64,000 bases of DNA from Adenanthera pavonina (GCA_026686845.1 JAIVEN010000014.1:30092001-30156000); one strand, 5' to 3'. Shown: positions 22,732 to 34,800, counted from the stretch's first letter. A program made the numbers and translations. Notes: generated by a model from the sequence alone, not told the origin.

Positions 22732-23369
22732 AATGTTGGATATGTTTCTCCAAGCTTTCATGTCCCTTTATGTCTTAAGGAATGTATGGTATAATATTAA
22801 GATGATGTATGGCCATGTAAATATTTTATAGCTTTTATTTGGCAAAGTAGTAGGATATAAATGGTCATCCTGACCTATGCAGAGTAAATGTACCACTTTT
22901 TGGACTTTTTGATGTGAAAAGTATGAATGTTATATATGCTTGAACAGTAGACAAATAGGGCTTTAAAATTATCTAAATATCATTCAATTTGGATGTGTAT
23001 ACGAACTATGGTGATTTTTCAAAGTTAGCCCAGAAAACTAGAGTTTCAGAAAATTACCATATGAATAGTGAACACTTCACAAAATTTACTATACTAATTG
23101 GCCAAGTAGTTGCTCTAATTGATATTTTTTACATGTAGATAATATTTTAAGCTATCCACAGAGACTTGAATTAATTTCATATGATTTTTATTAAATTAGT
23201 TATGATTTTCTGAAATTCAGTTGGGAAAAAGAAATTTGATTAAATGAATAGTATCCAAAATTTGAAAAATTTTATTATAATATTTATGTGATTCAAGCTT
23301 CTAATTAAGTATAATTGGTCTCTAATGAGGCCTAATACATGGGAAACGGTCCTAAATAGAGGTGTTACA

Positions 23370-24062
23370 GGCATCCCCTAATGTGAAAATGCTTTAGACT
23401 AGGCTTTCCGCTTGTCCAAAGCTCATAAGGTGTTTTAGTAGTTGCTTTAGTTGGCACTCTATTCAAAATATAGGCTACTATGCTTCTCCCCAGAGGGACT
23501 CAGGCAGAGTAGAATGGCTTACCATACTCCTTACCAGATCCTGAAGAGTCTGGTTTCGTCTCTCAAACACACCATTCATGCTAGGTGATCCTGGCATTAT
23601 GTAATGAGGGACTATTCCCAATTCCTCTAGGAATCTAGCAAATGGTCTTGGATGTTGTTCACTAGATCTGTCATATCTACCGTAGTATTCACCATCATGA
23701 TCAAATCCCACAGCTTTAATTCTTTTGTTGAGTTAATTCTCAACTTCAACCTTAAAGATTTTGAACATGTCCAAGGCCTTTGATTTTTTGTGAATCAAAT
23801 ATAGATACCCATATCTAGAGTAGTCGTCTATGAATGATACAAAGTATTGTTGACCATTCCATGAAGGCTTAGGAAATGGTCCACAAATATATGTATGTAT
23901 CAATTCTAAAACGTCAGAACTTCTATGGGCACTTAATCTCTTAGCTTTGGTTTGTTTGCTTTTGATACAATCAATACAAACATCAATATCTATAAAGTTT
24001 ATATCATTTAAAGTACCATCAAACACAAGTCATTCAATTCTTGATTTAGAAGTATGACATAA
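23370..24062 (-). pseudogene. Copia C integrase fragment
   Basis: Zinc region CIDCIKSKQTKAK (about 23960), then the core with FIDDYSRYGYLYL, the second acidic block FDHDGEYYGRYD, and ERRNQTLQDLVRSM carrying the catalytic Glu. Residues as far as an ATTKTPYELW-like stretch can be read to 23370. There is a stop or frame break between 23711 and 23733, and the HH part of the zinc region is damaged near 24060. The break at 23370 is the gypsy LTR end. Confidence 0.8.
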
Positions 24063-24734
24063 TCATTTGTGCCATAATGACCCTGAATTTTCTTGATTAA
24101 TTTTATGCTTAGTATCGCATGATGACACATGTAAGGCTTCATGATAAGACACAACCGTGTCAAGTAAATATAGATTATCGTAATGTATTAGAGAACCAGT
24201 ACCAATAATATTTGAATTAATGGATAATACAACCTTATTGTTTCCAAATGAACAAAAGTAACCAGATTTGTCCAATATAAAAACAGAAACTAAATTCTGT
24301 CTAAAAGACGGTATAACAAAAGTATCTATTAAATCCAAATAATGACCAGTTCTTAATAATAACCTAAAGTGACCTATTGCTACTACATCTACTAACTTGT
24401 CATCTCCCACATAAATGCGTTTTTCAGCATCAGTTGGCTCTCGATAACTCAGGCAACCCTGCATAGAAACACTTATGTGAGTAGTATCTCCAGAATCTAT
24501 CCACCAAGTGTTTCTATATATTGAAGCTAAATTAACTTCAGAATAAACCAAAGTAAGAGGTGTGCCCTTCTTTGCACGCCATTCATGATACTTGGTACAA
24601 TCCTTCTTCTGATGTCCAATTTTCTTACAGAAGAAACATTTGTCCTTGTCCTTAGTTGCTTTCTTCTGATATGGACCCTTAGTAGCCTTAGATTTCTTTC
24701 TCTTTTTGCCTTTTCCCTTAGAGGTGGTGGCCAC
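24063..24734 (-). pseudogene. Copia C gag zinc knuckle and protease
   Basis: Basic N-terminus (KGKKRKKSKATKG), zinc knuckle CFFCKKIGHQKKDC, then the protease active site WWIDSGDTTHIS. The usual residue after DSG is Ala; here it is Asp. The frame ends at LWHK, the start of the integrase zinc region. About 223 residues are open without a stop. Confidence 0.8.
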
Positions 24735-24779
24735 ATTAGCACTTTCACTATTATCTTGCCTCAGTCTCTCTTCCTCATG

Positions 24780-25350
24780 TACTAGGTAGGAAATGAGCTC
24801 ATTAAGAGTCCACTTCTTCTTTTGGTAGTTATACTAACCTTAAATTGACTGTATTGTACAGGGAGAGAGATTACAACTAGATGCACCAATAAATCTTCAG
24901 ATAGCTAAAGCTTGAGTTCCTTAAGTTTAGCAGCTATATGAGACATTTCCATAATATATTTCCTTTGCCTTTATACTTCATGAAAATCAAGCATTGCAAA
25001 AGCATACATGTTTCTGCTTTATCACTTTTTTCAAAGCATTTCTCAATTTCAACAAGGAAATCTTTAGCATTGGTGATCCCTTCAGACACCGCACCCCTAA
25101 AGGATTTTGGAATGCTATGCTTAATGATCATTAGACTCATGTGGTTTGAGCGATCCTACTTCTCAAAGTACCTTTGTTCATCATAAGAACTTGTAGCTGT
25201 AAGAGGAGGGGGTTGCTCAATCCTTAGCGCAAGGTCCAAATCCATGCAACCCAACACAATTATGTTGTCTTTTCATTCCTTGAAATTGGTTCCATTCAAA
25301 ATGGGAATAGAACTCAAATTGGCAGATATGGATGAAATGGCAGCTAAAAG
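24780..25350 (-). pseudogene. Copia C gag N-terminal part
   Basis: Fragments in the expected order: LNGTNF (about 25290), then LGCMDLDLALRIE, then SLMIIKHSIPKSFRG and KDFLVEIEKCFEKSDKAE, typical of copia gag. A stop lies near 25280 where Trp is usual, with another break near 24935. The 5' end is cut by the SINE at 25363. Confidence 0.7.
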
Positions 25351-25362
25351 AAAAGAATACAA

Positions 25363-25557
25363 ACCACGAGGGTGTGGTGTGTTGGTAAACTCACCTCGTC
25401 CCTTAACCATGTGGTCAGGGGTTCGATTCTCGACTTAAACCATGAAACAGAATGCATCTCGTGGTCAACCGTTTACCCCTTAGAGGGAGGTCTACACGGC
25501 GAAGAGATTAGTCATTGCACCTGGCGGTGGATACCCTGGTTTATCCACACAAAAAAA
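25363..25557 (+). mobile_element. tRNA-derived SINE (about 195 bp) with 12-bp target duplication
   Basis: Near the 5' end are an A-box-like stretch (TGGTGTGTTGG, 25374-25384) and a B-box (GGTTCGATTCTC, from 25420), the internal pol III promoter of tRNA-derived SINEs. It ends in a poly(A) run. Direct repeats AAAAGAATACAA flank it at 25351-25362 and 25558-25569. It interrupts the copia C gag start. Confidence 0.85.
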
Positions 25558-25569
25558 AAAAGAATACAA

Positions 25570-27012
25570 CACAATAACTATAGCCACAACAAATATAAAC
25601 TGACAACAATAAATTCAAATAATTGAAAAACCCAAGACAAGTTATCGGTACAATATTAATATTAAGTCTTTGGACAATGATATTAATTGTAAGTGGTAAT
25701 CTTGTTGCAATGATTAAATACTGGCAATAATTACTGTCAAATAATAAATGATTTTTTTAATCAAATTATTATTCGCATGTAAAGAATATATATATATATA
25801 TATAATTGCCATATATTTATCATCACATGTATGTGTATAATTTAGCCAAATATCAACCTTCCTTTGGGTCAATTAAGATATACACATAACATTATACACC
25901 CACAAAATATCTATTAGTCTTCATGAAAAAATTTTCACAAGAGAAGTCACTTTGGTGATACTCATGTATTAATTAATTCACTTAAAATAATAAATAAAGG
26001 CATTTAAAATATAACTTCATATAATTATTTGAACTTAATTACTGAAGATAAATACTTAAAATTTATCTAAACTGGATATAATAACATACATTAAAATATA
26101 TATATACCCCATGCCTGACGCCACCCTTCATAAATATACACATGCTTAACTTTTTAGCAACCCCCGTGAACCCATCCTCCTTGGGTTTATTGACATTCAT
26201 TAGACAGTGGCCTCATCTTCCTTTTTTTATTTTTTAATAACTTATTATTTTTTAAGAAAAAGCTGCAAGACACTTCAATCATCATAATCGAAACATCATG
26301 ACCGAACATGAATGAAGCAATCAACCGAAACGAAAAAGAAGCAAAACTATTGCAACGTCTTGTAAAACAACTTCTTCCATAACCATTGTGCCTTTTCGAG
26401 AGTAAAACTGAAGCAACTTTTCGTAAAAACTGAGCCATGTCTGTTTGAAAAGGAAAACTGAAGCAACATTCCATGGTAGCGTTTAAATTTTCCGGCAAGA
26501 GGATGGGTAACAATAATTTTAAGTAAAACCCCTTAAATATTTTTTCTTACTTGAGTTTCTGGAGTTTTGAGAATGATAGCCAAAAAACCTGAAGCATCAT
26601 GTTTGTAAACTCAGAAGAGATAACCCAAATGATCCATGAAAACTTCGAAAAGCACAGTGAATAATTTTGAAAGTCTAAAAATTGCTCTTGGTGATCAAAA
26701 TAATAACATTCGCCAGAAATCTAAATTGATGGCCACATAAACAATTACAGCAATTGATCCTAAATATTAAACAATAGCAAATTTGCAATAATGCTAAAAA
26801 TCCTTTCCGAATGTGCAATAAATCCGAAATTATCAAGGTAGTATCTGAAAACAGCATAATTTTCTATCCATATGACCTTTTGACAAGCACAATATCAAAT
26901 ATCAAATGGTTCAAAAAATAAATCATTCATTATCTATATATCAAAATTCCCATGAATTTTGGAACCATGAAATTTGATGTTTAAATTCTAAAAATTCCCA
27001 AAGAATTGATGA
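25570..27012 (-). other. Long leader of copia C, no recognised content
   Basis: About 1.4 kb between the SINE and the 5' LTR, AT-rich, with a (TA)n run near 25790. A 108-residue minus frame (26187-26513) has no family I recognise. The stretch is long for a copia leader; it may hold a further decayed insertion that I cannot delimit. Confidence 0.35.
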
Positions 27013-27024
27013 TGGGATGCCAAT

Positions 27025-27512
27025 TGTTGTATAATTTTGGTTATATTTAATCAAACAATATACTAACAATCAAATCCTTATGTTTAACAAATTCAATACA
27101 CATATCAAATCTACAAAATTAGAACATGATAGCGGAAGTGAGTGTACTAGAATCCATCGGATAATAAGTCTCTTTGAATTCACAAATAGGTATACTATGA
27201 TTTTTCATATTGAATATATAAAAACTTTCTTAATATTTTTCTCTAAGGAGGTGAGAGAACTAAGTTCAATGACATAACAATTTGAGAACCATGACCCTCT
27301 ATTTATAAAGAAACATTATGTGATATTTACAATTTAACCCCTCAACAAATTATAAATATCACTCTAGTCTCTACATAATAATTCCATAATAATTATACCA
27401 TTAAGTCTTAAAACTTTAATTCCAAACAAAACACTTCATTTAGATTTAGTTAAATAATAACCACACACTTAATATTTACATGTGTGGGCCCATGATAAAT
27501 TTTGTTCCAACA
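27025..27512 (-). repeat. 5' LTR of copia C (about 488 bp)
   Basis: Plus-strand ends TGTTGTATAATT and GTTCCAACA. On the minus strand a good TATA box (TTTATAAATAG, 27299-27309) lies inside. A decayed methionine-tRNA primer site (8 of 12 bases) lies at about 27012-27023. The partner LTR is outside, so the boundaries rest on TG...CA ends and position. Confidence 0.65.
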
Positions 27513-27777
27513 TAAATTTGTTATTGAACTAGCTTGACCCGAACTGACGCCAAGCCAATAGGATCACATCAGGCCACAAGCAAATGATATTGTTTCGTTG
27601 TGGATATTTTGAGTTGTATAGTTAGCCCAAGTAATTCCCAACCCAACCCAACCACATTATACCATTACTTCTTCTAGTCTTAACTTAGATTTGATACTCA
27701 ATGAACAATATTCTCATCATTTCTAAATCACTTAGATTTTATAGGTGATGTTTAGTTTTTTTAATTTTTTAGTTAAA
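27513..27777. other. AT-rich intergenic, nothing recognised
   Basis: No reading frame or repeat structure that I can support. Confidence 0.5.
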
Positions 27778-28108
27778 ATAAACATTAGTTTTTTTACATT
27801 GACAACTAGAATATCATTTTCTAGCAAATTCCATAATGCATTCTCGTATTAAACATGTTGCTTTGGATGTCATCTTGTTAGGGAGTATATTATTGCAAAG
27901 ATGCTTTAAGTGTCTATTATATCTAGTAAGGATCAACTGGCTATTGTGTTAACTAAGCTTTTGTCTATTGCCCATTTTGAAGCCTTACAATTGAGCCTCA
28001 CTTTTTTTTCGGCCAATACAATCTAGCCCCACTTTGCTCCTTGGGGGATGTTAGCACATCCATGTCATCTTCCTTGTCACTTTCTTCAGCCATGTCATTG
28101 TTATCAAA
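27778..28108 (+). pseudogene. Fossil copia 3' end, copy 1 (RNase H tail and LTR start)
   Basis: Frameshifted but readable copia RNase H tail: a SIMHSRIKHVALDV stretch, then ISSKDQLAIVLTKLLSIAHF in another frame. A G-rich stretch (CTTGGGGGA) and TGTTAGCACATCC follow, which look like a polypurine tract and LTR start. This copy is uninterrupted and serves as the empty site for the MITE insertion in copy 2. Confidence 0.65.
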
Positions 28109-29104
28109 CTAGGATTCGAAACTCGTGCATCGCATGAGAAGCCCTAGATATATCTAATCAAATCATATAAGTGTTAATATAATATAATGAGTATGAATAA
28201 AATATTTTTTAGCATTTTATTATTAGGTATATCTAATTCGACTTTTATGTAATATTGAAATTAAAGTTCATCCTTTCGATTTTAAATGTTATATTCTAGT
28301 AGATAATTTTTGACATATTATAGTTTGACAAATTATTTATTTATTTTTGTTATATATATTGCTAAAACACTGACTTGTGGAGCTAATGAAATTTCTTTTT
28401 GGTTAAGTAATAATTGGGTGATTTTATAATTTATTGTAAACTGATTAATAACTTATTAATATTTGTCAAAGAAAATAAGTGAGGATATTGAATTTATTGC
28501 TATAAGATTATCACAAAATCAAATTTCAAAAGCTAAACATATAATCAAATTTCAATTTATAAAGTTTTCATATAATCTATGAAAGCTAAACATCAAAAGC
28601 TATCTTCTTTTTTTGCATGATGCACCTCCTTCTAAATATGAGTTATATATAGTATAATTAAGTCACCATACTAAAATAATGAACAAATTAATATCATCTC
28701 ATATGATAGGAGACACAAATTAATAGTTAAACTTAGAATTCTTTGCATCCAAACCCATATGAAAAATAAAGGAGGAAATAAAGAGTACACAATTGAGGGA
28801 TTGAGTTGCCATATATGAAAATAATGAGTAATGTAACTAACAAATTTCATATTGCACCATTAGGAATGTCCACAAATTATATCAACATTAATAATATAGC
28901 AATGTAGTAAAACGTTCTTGCAACAAAAACAAGTTTAAAAACAATACAGTAGCAAATCAACATAATCTAAACAATCTTGTGTTATAGATCGCACACTAAC
29001 TATACCATTATTAGGAATGCAAAATGTAAGTCACTATGATCATTGGAGTTTGATTTAAAATTGAATGAAAATGATTATGATTTTCTCTAATTGGCAAATA
29101 AATG
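28109..29104. other. AT-rich intergenic, nothing recognised
   Basis: No open frame or structured repeat seen. Confidence 0.5.
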
Positions 29105-29746
29105 TATAAACAAATAGTGTTTTTTCACAAATTTACAAGTGATTTTTATTTCCATATTTATCCTAACAGATTTTAATAAAGTAAAAAATGAATATACATA
29201 TAAGGAAATAAATATGATTTGGAATATATTGGGTTAGGTTTTTTATAGTCAACATAATATTTTTTTTGTACAAATTTATAATTGACTTTTACTTCCATAT
29301 TTATCATAACAAATTTTAAAAAAATAAAAAATGATATACATATAAAGAAATAAATATTATTTGGAATATATATGGATAAATTTTTTCATAATCAGCATAA
29401 TGATATGAAGGTCTAAAATCATGACACATCAAACAAATCCTATTTCTTAAAAAATTTATATTTGATTTTTATTTCCATATTTATCATAAGAAATTTTTAA
29501 AAAATAATATATATAAGGAAATAAATATTATTTGGAACATATGGGGTTAGATTTTTTTATAGTCAACATGATATTTTTTTGTACAAATTTATAATTGATT
29601 TTTGTTTCTATATTTATCATAAATTTTAAAAGAATAAAAAATTATATATATATATAAGGAAATAAATATTATTTGAAATATATGGGGTCATATTTTTTTC
29701 ATAGTCACCATGATGATGTGGGAAAGTCTAAAATCATGACATATCG
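29105..29746. repeat. Dimeric tandem repeat (4 related units of about 150-185 bp)
   Basis: Four units share TTTTTATTTCCATATTTATCATAA and AAGGAAATAAATATTATTTGG (each quoted part under 25 bases, with minor changes). Units 1 and 3 are shorter; units 2 and 4 add a tail around GTCTAAAATCATGACACATC. The array is therefore two copies of a roughly 320-bp dimer. It abuts fossil copia copy 2. Confidence 0.65.
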
Positions 29747-29899
29747 ATAAACATTAGTTTTTTTACATTGACAACTAGAATATTATTTTCTAGCAAATTC
29801 TGTAATGCATTCTCGTACTAAACATGTTGCTTTGGATATCATCTTGCCAGGGAGTATATTACTGCAAAGATGCTTTGAGTGTCTATTATATCTAGTAAG

Positions 29900-30461
29900 T
29901 AGGGGTGTTCAACCAATTTGGTAGGCTTGGTCCTACTCGGCATACTGGGTTGGTCTGTAGACCGGGCTAGGTTGGATACCAGATTGAGGTCAAACCCTGA
30001 ATCAACTGGTTTCAGTACATATATACTTATATATATATATATATTTTAAAAAAAATTGTAAATATTAATTTTATATAATATTTTTTATTCATCATATATA
30101 TAATAAATTAGCTATATCATTATCATGAATATTTTTAAAAGTTTAATCTTTTAATTTTATTTAAAACTTTAAATTAGTTTTTTAATATTGTGTAAAAATA
30201 ATACATGATTATTAAGTATTTATAATTTTAATAAATGTTACTTTTGATTATAATATTATTTTTAAGGAAATATATTTTGAATGAATATAATTATATTTTT
30301 GTTAATAAATAAAATTAATTTATTTTTTATTTTTAAATACTTTTAAGACTCGACCAACCCTGATCTCATATGTCGGGTTAGCCCGGTCTCGCTCTATCTT
30401 ACAAAGACTAGGCATAGGATTGACTATCAACTCAGTATTACCTGGTCTTTGTGCACCCGTA
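29900..30461 (+). mobile_element. hAT-type MITE 1 (562 bp)
   Basis: Terminal inverted repeats TAGGGGTGTTCAA and TTTGTGCACCCGTA (imperfect). 8-bp target duplication CTAGTAAG at 29892-29899 and 30462-30469. The uninterrupted copy at about 27927 has a single CTAGTAAG, confirming the insertion. The middle is very AT-rich and non-coding. Confidence 0.85.
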
Positions 30462-30483
30462 CTAGTAAGGATCAGCTAGCTAA

Positions 30484-30915
30484 TAGGGCTGTGCAGTTAA
30501 ACTTGTGACTTGGTTGTTCCGGTCCAACACAGTTCTATTAGGCCAATCGGGCCTGGTTGGGTTTCGAGTTAGCTTTGTTTTGTCCGACTTTTAAGATTTT
30601 GATATTTTAATTTTATTTAAAATTTTAAATTAATTTCTTAATTTAATATTATATGAAAATAATGTATAGTTGTAAATATTTATAATTTTTTAAAAAAAAT
30701 TTCTATCATAATATTATTTTTTTAAAGAAATATATTTTTACATTAATAATTAAATTTTTTGTTAATATATAAAATTAATTTTTTATTTTATTTTTAATAT
30801 TTTAAAAAATTATTTGGTACTGGGCTAGCCCAGTACCTAACTCGGTTTAGCACATGTGTGCATGGATCGAGCATCAGGTGGGGATGAAGCCTAACTCAAC
30901 CTGTGCATACGCTTG
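30484..30915 (+). mobile_element. hAT-type MITE 2 (432 bp), same family as MITE 1
   Basis: Starts TAGGGCTGTGCAG and ends CCTGTGCATACGCTT, with 8-bp duplication CTAGCTAA at 30476-30483 and 30916-30923. Its AT-rich core parallels that of MITE 1 in order and sequence. Only 22 bp separate the two elements. Confidence 0.75.
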
Positions 30916-31086
30916 CTAGCTAATATGTTAACTAAACTTTTCTATTGCCTATTTTAAAGCTTTACAATTGAGCCTCACTTTTTTTTTTTGCCAATACAAT
31001 CTAGCCCCTCTTTGCTCCCTGGGGCATGTTAGCACATCCATGTCATTTTCCTAATCACCTTCTTTAACCATGTCATTGTTATCAAA

Positions 31087-31640
31087 TTAAAGTTTTGTGA
31101 GGTGAATTTTCTTGTGATTATTTATTTTTTTGTTTTGTGTATTTTTTTTTGGAGGAGTCATTATGGTTTTATTTACATCATATACATTTTATATGAATTT
31201 TGGATTGTATTACATATAAAATAAATGAGAATAAGATTCACTACAATATTATGAATATTATGTTTATCTTATATACAATATGAAAATGAGAAAATTTTAA
31301 ATTGAAGTGACCTTGTAATTAGCCGAAATACTAGAATTGCTCAAATATATCCATTATTAAAACATAATTACAACTTTATACATAATTTAGATATATTTTC
31401 TTATCAATAAGTAAGTCTTATTATTTATAAGTCATTTTCAATAATTTACAACTTTATTTCACATGATTTATAAGCAATCATCTTCAATTTTACAAATAAA
31501 ATATGTGGTCTTATCATTTACAAGTCTTTTTTAATAATTCACAATTCCATTTCACATGATTTATAAGTGATCTTGGACAATTTATAAATCAGGACATTTA
31601 TGGTATCACAATATTTTTTTATCTAAGGATTTAGGTTTTT
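31087..31640. other. Region upstream of the synthase gene
   Basis: AT-rich. TTTATAAGT-like words recur three or four times (31415-31575) as short loose repeats. It should contain the gene's promoter; a clear TATA box cannot be chosen among many AT runs. Confidence 0.35.
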
Positions 31641-31833
31641 AATTGTATTTTGAAAAATTTCAAGTCTTTAATGTATTTTTCGATCTTCCTTGGGTCCTTG
31701 AATGTCATTTTGCCAAAAAAATATTTATATGGCCATGGCGGAGCAGGGCTTCTTCGCTTGAACGGTCCCACCTATGCTTCATTTCTCTTTTCAAATCGCC
31801 TATTACCAATTTTGCAGTTGCATTGGATTCCAC

Positions 31834-34800
31834 ATGGAAAGTTTAGTTTGTCTCAAGCTTTCCTTTCAAGCCACTCCATTCTTATCATCAGCGTCCAGGA
31901 AGTGGATTCCGCAAACCCTAGTAAATAACTGCAAAGGAAGCTCGTCGAATAGTTTTTCTATTCGAGCGCAGGTATGATTTCTTAAGGCTGAATAATTATT
32001 GGAATGTTGGTGAATATAGCTTTAGTTTTCAATATCTGTTACAAAAGTTATTGAAACCCAGTCCTTTCCGCATCCCTGAATAATTTAACGGAAATGACTA
32101 ATGGACAACAAGTTATCCTTAATTTTCGACGATTAATATTATATGGATCTGAGTCAAATTGTTTTCTTTTTTTTTTGGTAAAAAAAAATCAAATTGTTAC
32201 TTTTCTCTTTCTTTTTGTGTATCATTGTGCGTTAACCTGCAATCTTTCTTTCTACTTATTACTACTTCTGGATATAGTATGAGTAGGTGGGTTGGGTTAG
32301 GAGGAGTTTTCTGAGAATGGGAAAAGATATGAGACGAATAGAATTTATCTTCATTTTGGTTATCTTAATTCCATTTATATAGAATTATATAGAATTTGGA
32401 AAACTCGGTTGGTTTATCATTTATTCCTTAAGCTTATGCGCTACTTTGGTTGTTTCACTTAGATGGAATCTACTGATGGCTCTGCTGCAGTAGCCACATC
32501 TAGTGAATCAATGGCAGATTCTCTAAAAATTAAGGAGTGGGAAGTGGGAATGTTCCAGCATGAAGTTGCTGCCAGCCAAGGTATAAGAATAAGGAGAAGG
32601 CCGCCAACAGGACCCCCCTTGCATTATGTAGGACCCTTTGAATTCCGGTTGCAGAATGAGGGTAATACGCCTCGCAACATTTTGGAAGAAATTGTGTGGC
32701 ACAAGGATACAGAAGTCACGCAAGTACTTTGATTGATGTGCTTTGTTCTGTTTTCTTCTTTCATGTTGACTCAATTGTGTTTATGAAATTATCTGCCTGT
32801 GATACCAAGAAGAGAACTGTTTAATTTTCAGCTTAAAGAGAGAATGCCTCTCAGTATGCTGAAGAAAGCCCTTGAAAATGCTCCTCCTGTTAGGGATTTT
32901 ATTGGTGCTCTAAGGGAAGCCAATGGAAGAACTGGATTGCCAGGATTGATTGCTGAGGTGAAAAAGGCTTCACCAAGTAGAGGTGTCTTGAGAGAGGACT
33001 TCAATCCAGTATGTCTGTCACTTTATCTTGAACTCTTGTTTACTAACTTCTGGTTTTTTTACTATAGTTGGCCTTTCTATACTTTTATTCTAACAATGTC
33101 TGAAGTTTACATTGCTGAAATATGTTAGCTGTGAGAATCAGCAGCAATTGGTTGACACTTCCACTACAAGTTGTTGGTCAAAATATGCAATTGAACATGA
33201 AGTTTTGTTTGCACAGATATGTCTTTATACTGCAAATCAATTTCATCTTTTCTGAGCATCTTAAGCTGATTTCTTTATACACCAATATAGATAAATTCAT
33301 GTGGCTCCCATCTACTATAGGCTTCCAGCTTTCTGTTCCTGTAATTAATATTACACTGATAAATTCAATGTTGTATATTGTGAATCATAGAGTGGGAAAA
33401 TGTTTTCTTATATTATGCAGAACAATGAGAGCCCATTTATAAAATGAGAGGCTCCTATACAATCCATGCTAGTAAATACATATAATTACAAATCCCTACA
33501 AATCTGCTTGTATTATGATTCTACGTTTCTATGTTAATTATACATAATTACATGAATATTCTCTAACACATATTCTTCACCTAAGTTGAATAGATTTAGT
33601 AGTTTGATGTGTTCTTTCCATTATGCTTTTGATAGAGACATGGGTAATATGAAATGCCCAAGTTTCTCATAGAGTAGTATGAGATGTTCTGAGGTATTTA
33701 AGTAAGTTGGTTCTCCCAACTTATTAGTTAGGTTCTGAGGGGGGGGTTTCTCATGACACTTGAGTACCCATCAATTGGTATTGGAGCCAAGTTTTGATTC
33801 AGGGCCTTGTGGGTTATGGGTCGACTACGGACTTATTGAGGAGTAATTGAAACTTGTTGCACTCTACAGTTGTATAATAAACATAATTAGCTTTGTATGA
33901 TATACCATGTAATGCATTAAAGTTTGCTTATAACTTTCAAGTCGGGGAAACACGTAATACCTATTGATTGATACCTTAAATCTTTTACTGTTGAAATAAT
34001 TTAAAAATCTCACCTAAGTTTTTAGTTATAAAAGATTTATTGCTTCAAAGTGGACACTTGGACTTAGTTTGAAACTTTTGTGCAGGGAAGATGCCATTTT
34101 GTGTTGTAGGACTGGAAGCAAGTATAAAGGAAACAAATTTTTTCTTTTTCCTTTTCACCCCTTGTGTTTTGTGTGTTTTTGCTTTTTGGGTCCCGCCCCC
34201 TGGGGGGGGGGGTTTAGGGGAGCAGAAAAGAAGGGACACATAGAAGAAATGAGGTAGAGCTAATAGAACTTTATTAATCAGTCAGTCTGAATTGTCTAAC
34301 CGTAGTTAGTAAGGTCCTTACATGATAACAGGAAAATATAAAATACAAGTTAATAAGAATATCCTAACAAATAGATAGCTTTAAAATTCAAACAAATTAT
34401 CAATATAAAATTGAACAAGATAATATACATCAAATCCTTAGATATTATTTCTTTATGTCTAGGATCTATCTATAATTATTTCCCATCATTTCTCCTCAAC
34501 TTGAAGAAACTCTCCTCTGGAGAGAGAAATCGCTGACAAGACTTGAACAAGGCATGGTCTAGGGAAAGAAACTCTTCCTAGATGATCTAAATGGCATCCA
34601 AATCTGAGCAACCGTTCCAGACATGATAGTGGTAGAGCAGGCCATTACAAGAGATGAGACTATGAGCATCTGTAACTACATCAATTGCTTCAATAGATGT
34701 ATAAATATCCAACCAGAACAATTGAAAAAGCCAAGATGAGCAGAATTACCCTTAAATTATTTCCAAATGATGACTATCTGCAACAGGTGTTGACTGGAGG

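Larger units (their letters stand above)
17604..23369 (+). repeat. 3' LTR of Tekay-like gypsy element 1, split by two solo LTRs
   Basis: Starts TGTAATATCC straight after polypurine tract AAGGGGGGTAGAAA and ends GGTGTTACA. Removing the two nested Sirevirus LTRs and one copy of each target duplication leaves about 2.5 kb, a usual length for Tekay/Del LTRs and close to the 2573 bp LTR at 48924. It abuts a minus-strand copia integrase at 23370, so the gypsy element inserted into that copia. Confidence 0.75.
23370..27512 (-). mobile_element. Ty1/copia retrotransposon C, 5' half
   Basis: Minus-strand order: 5' LTR (27512 to 27025), decayed primer site, long leader, gag, zinc knuckle and protease, integrase, then cut at 23370 by the gypsy 3' LTR. 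RT, RNase H and the 3' LTR must lie on the far side of the gypsy insertion, left of the window. Gag and integrase resemble the common Tnt1/Retrofit-like plant copia type and differ from the Sireviruses here. It is the oldest layer of the nest. Confidence 0.82.
29747..31086 (+). pseudogene. Fossil copia 3' end, copy 2, split by two MITEs
   Basis: The same segment as 27778-28108 in the same orientation, interrupted at 29900-30461 and 30484-30915. Both copies start at ATAAACATTAG and stop at GTTATCAAA, so they arose by duplication of one defined segment. The two copies differ at scattered bases. Confidence 0.65.

Noticed and set aside
25244..25626. Two plus-strand frames of 64 and 84 residues
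   Set aside because: They run across antisense copia gag and the SINE; no protein family fits.
26187..26513. 108-residue minus-strand frame
   Set aside because: Low-complexity tail, no recognised family; lies in the leader of copia C.
33122..33442. 106-residue plus-strand frame after exon 3
   Set aside because: It lies in intron 3 of the synthase gene; no domain, and the splice sites of exons 3 and 4 are clear.
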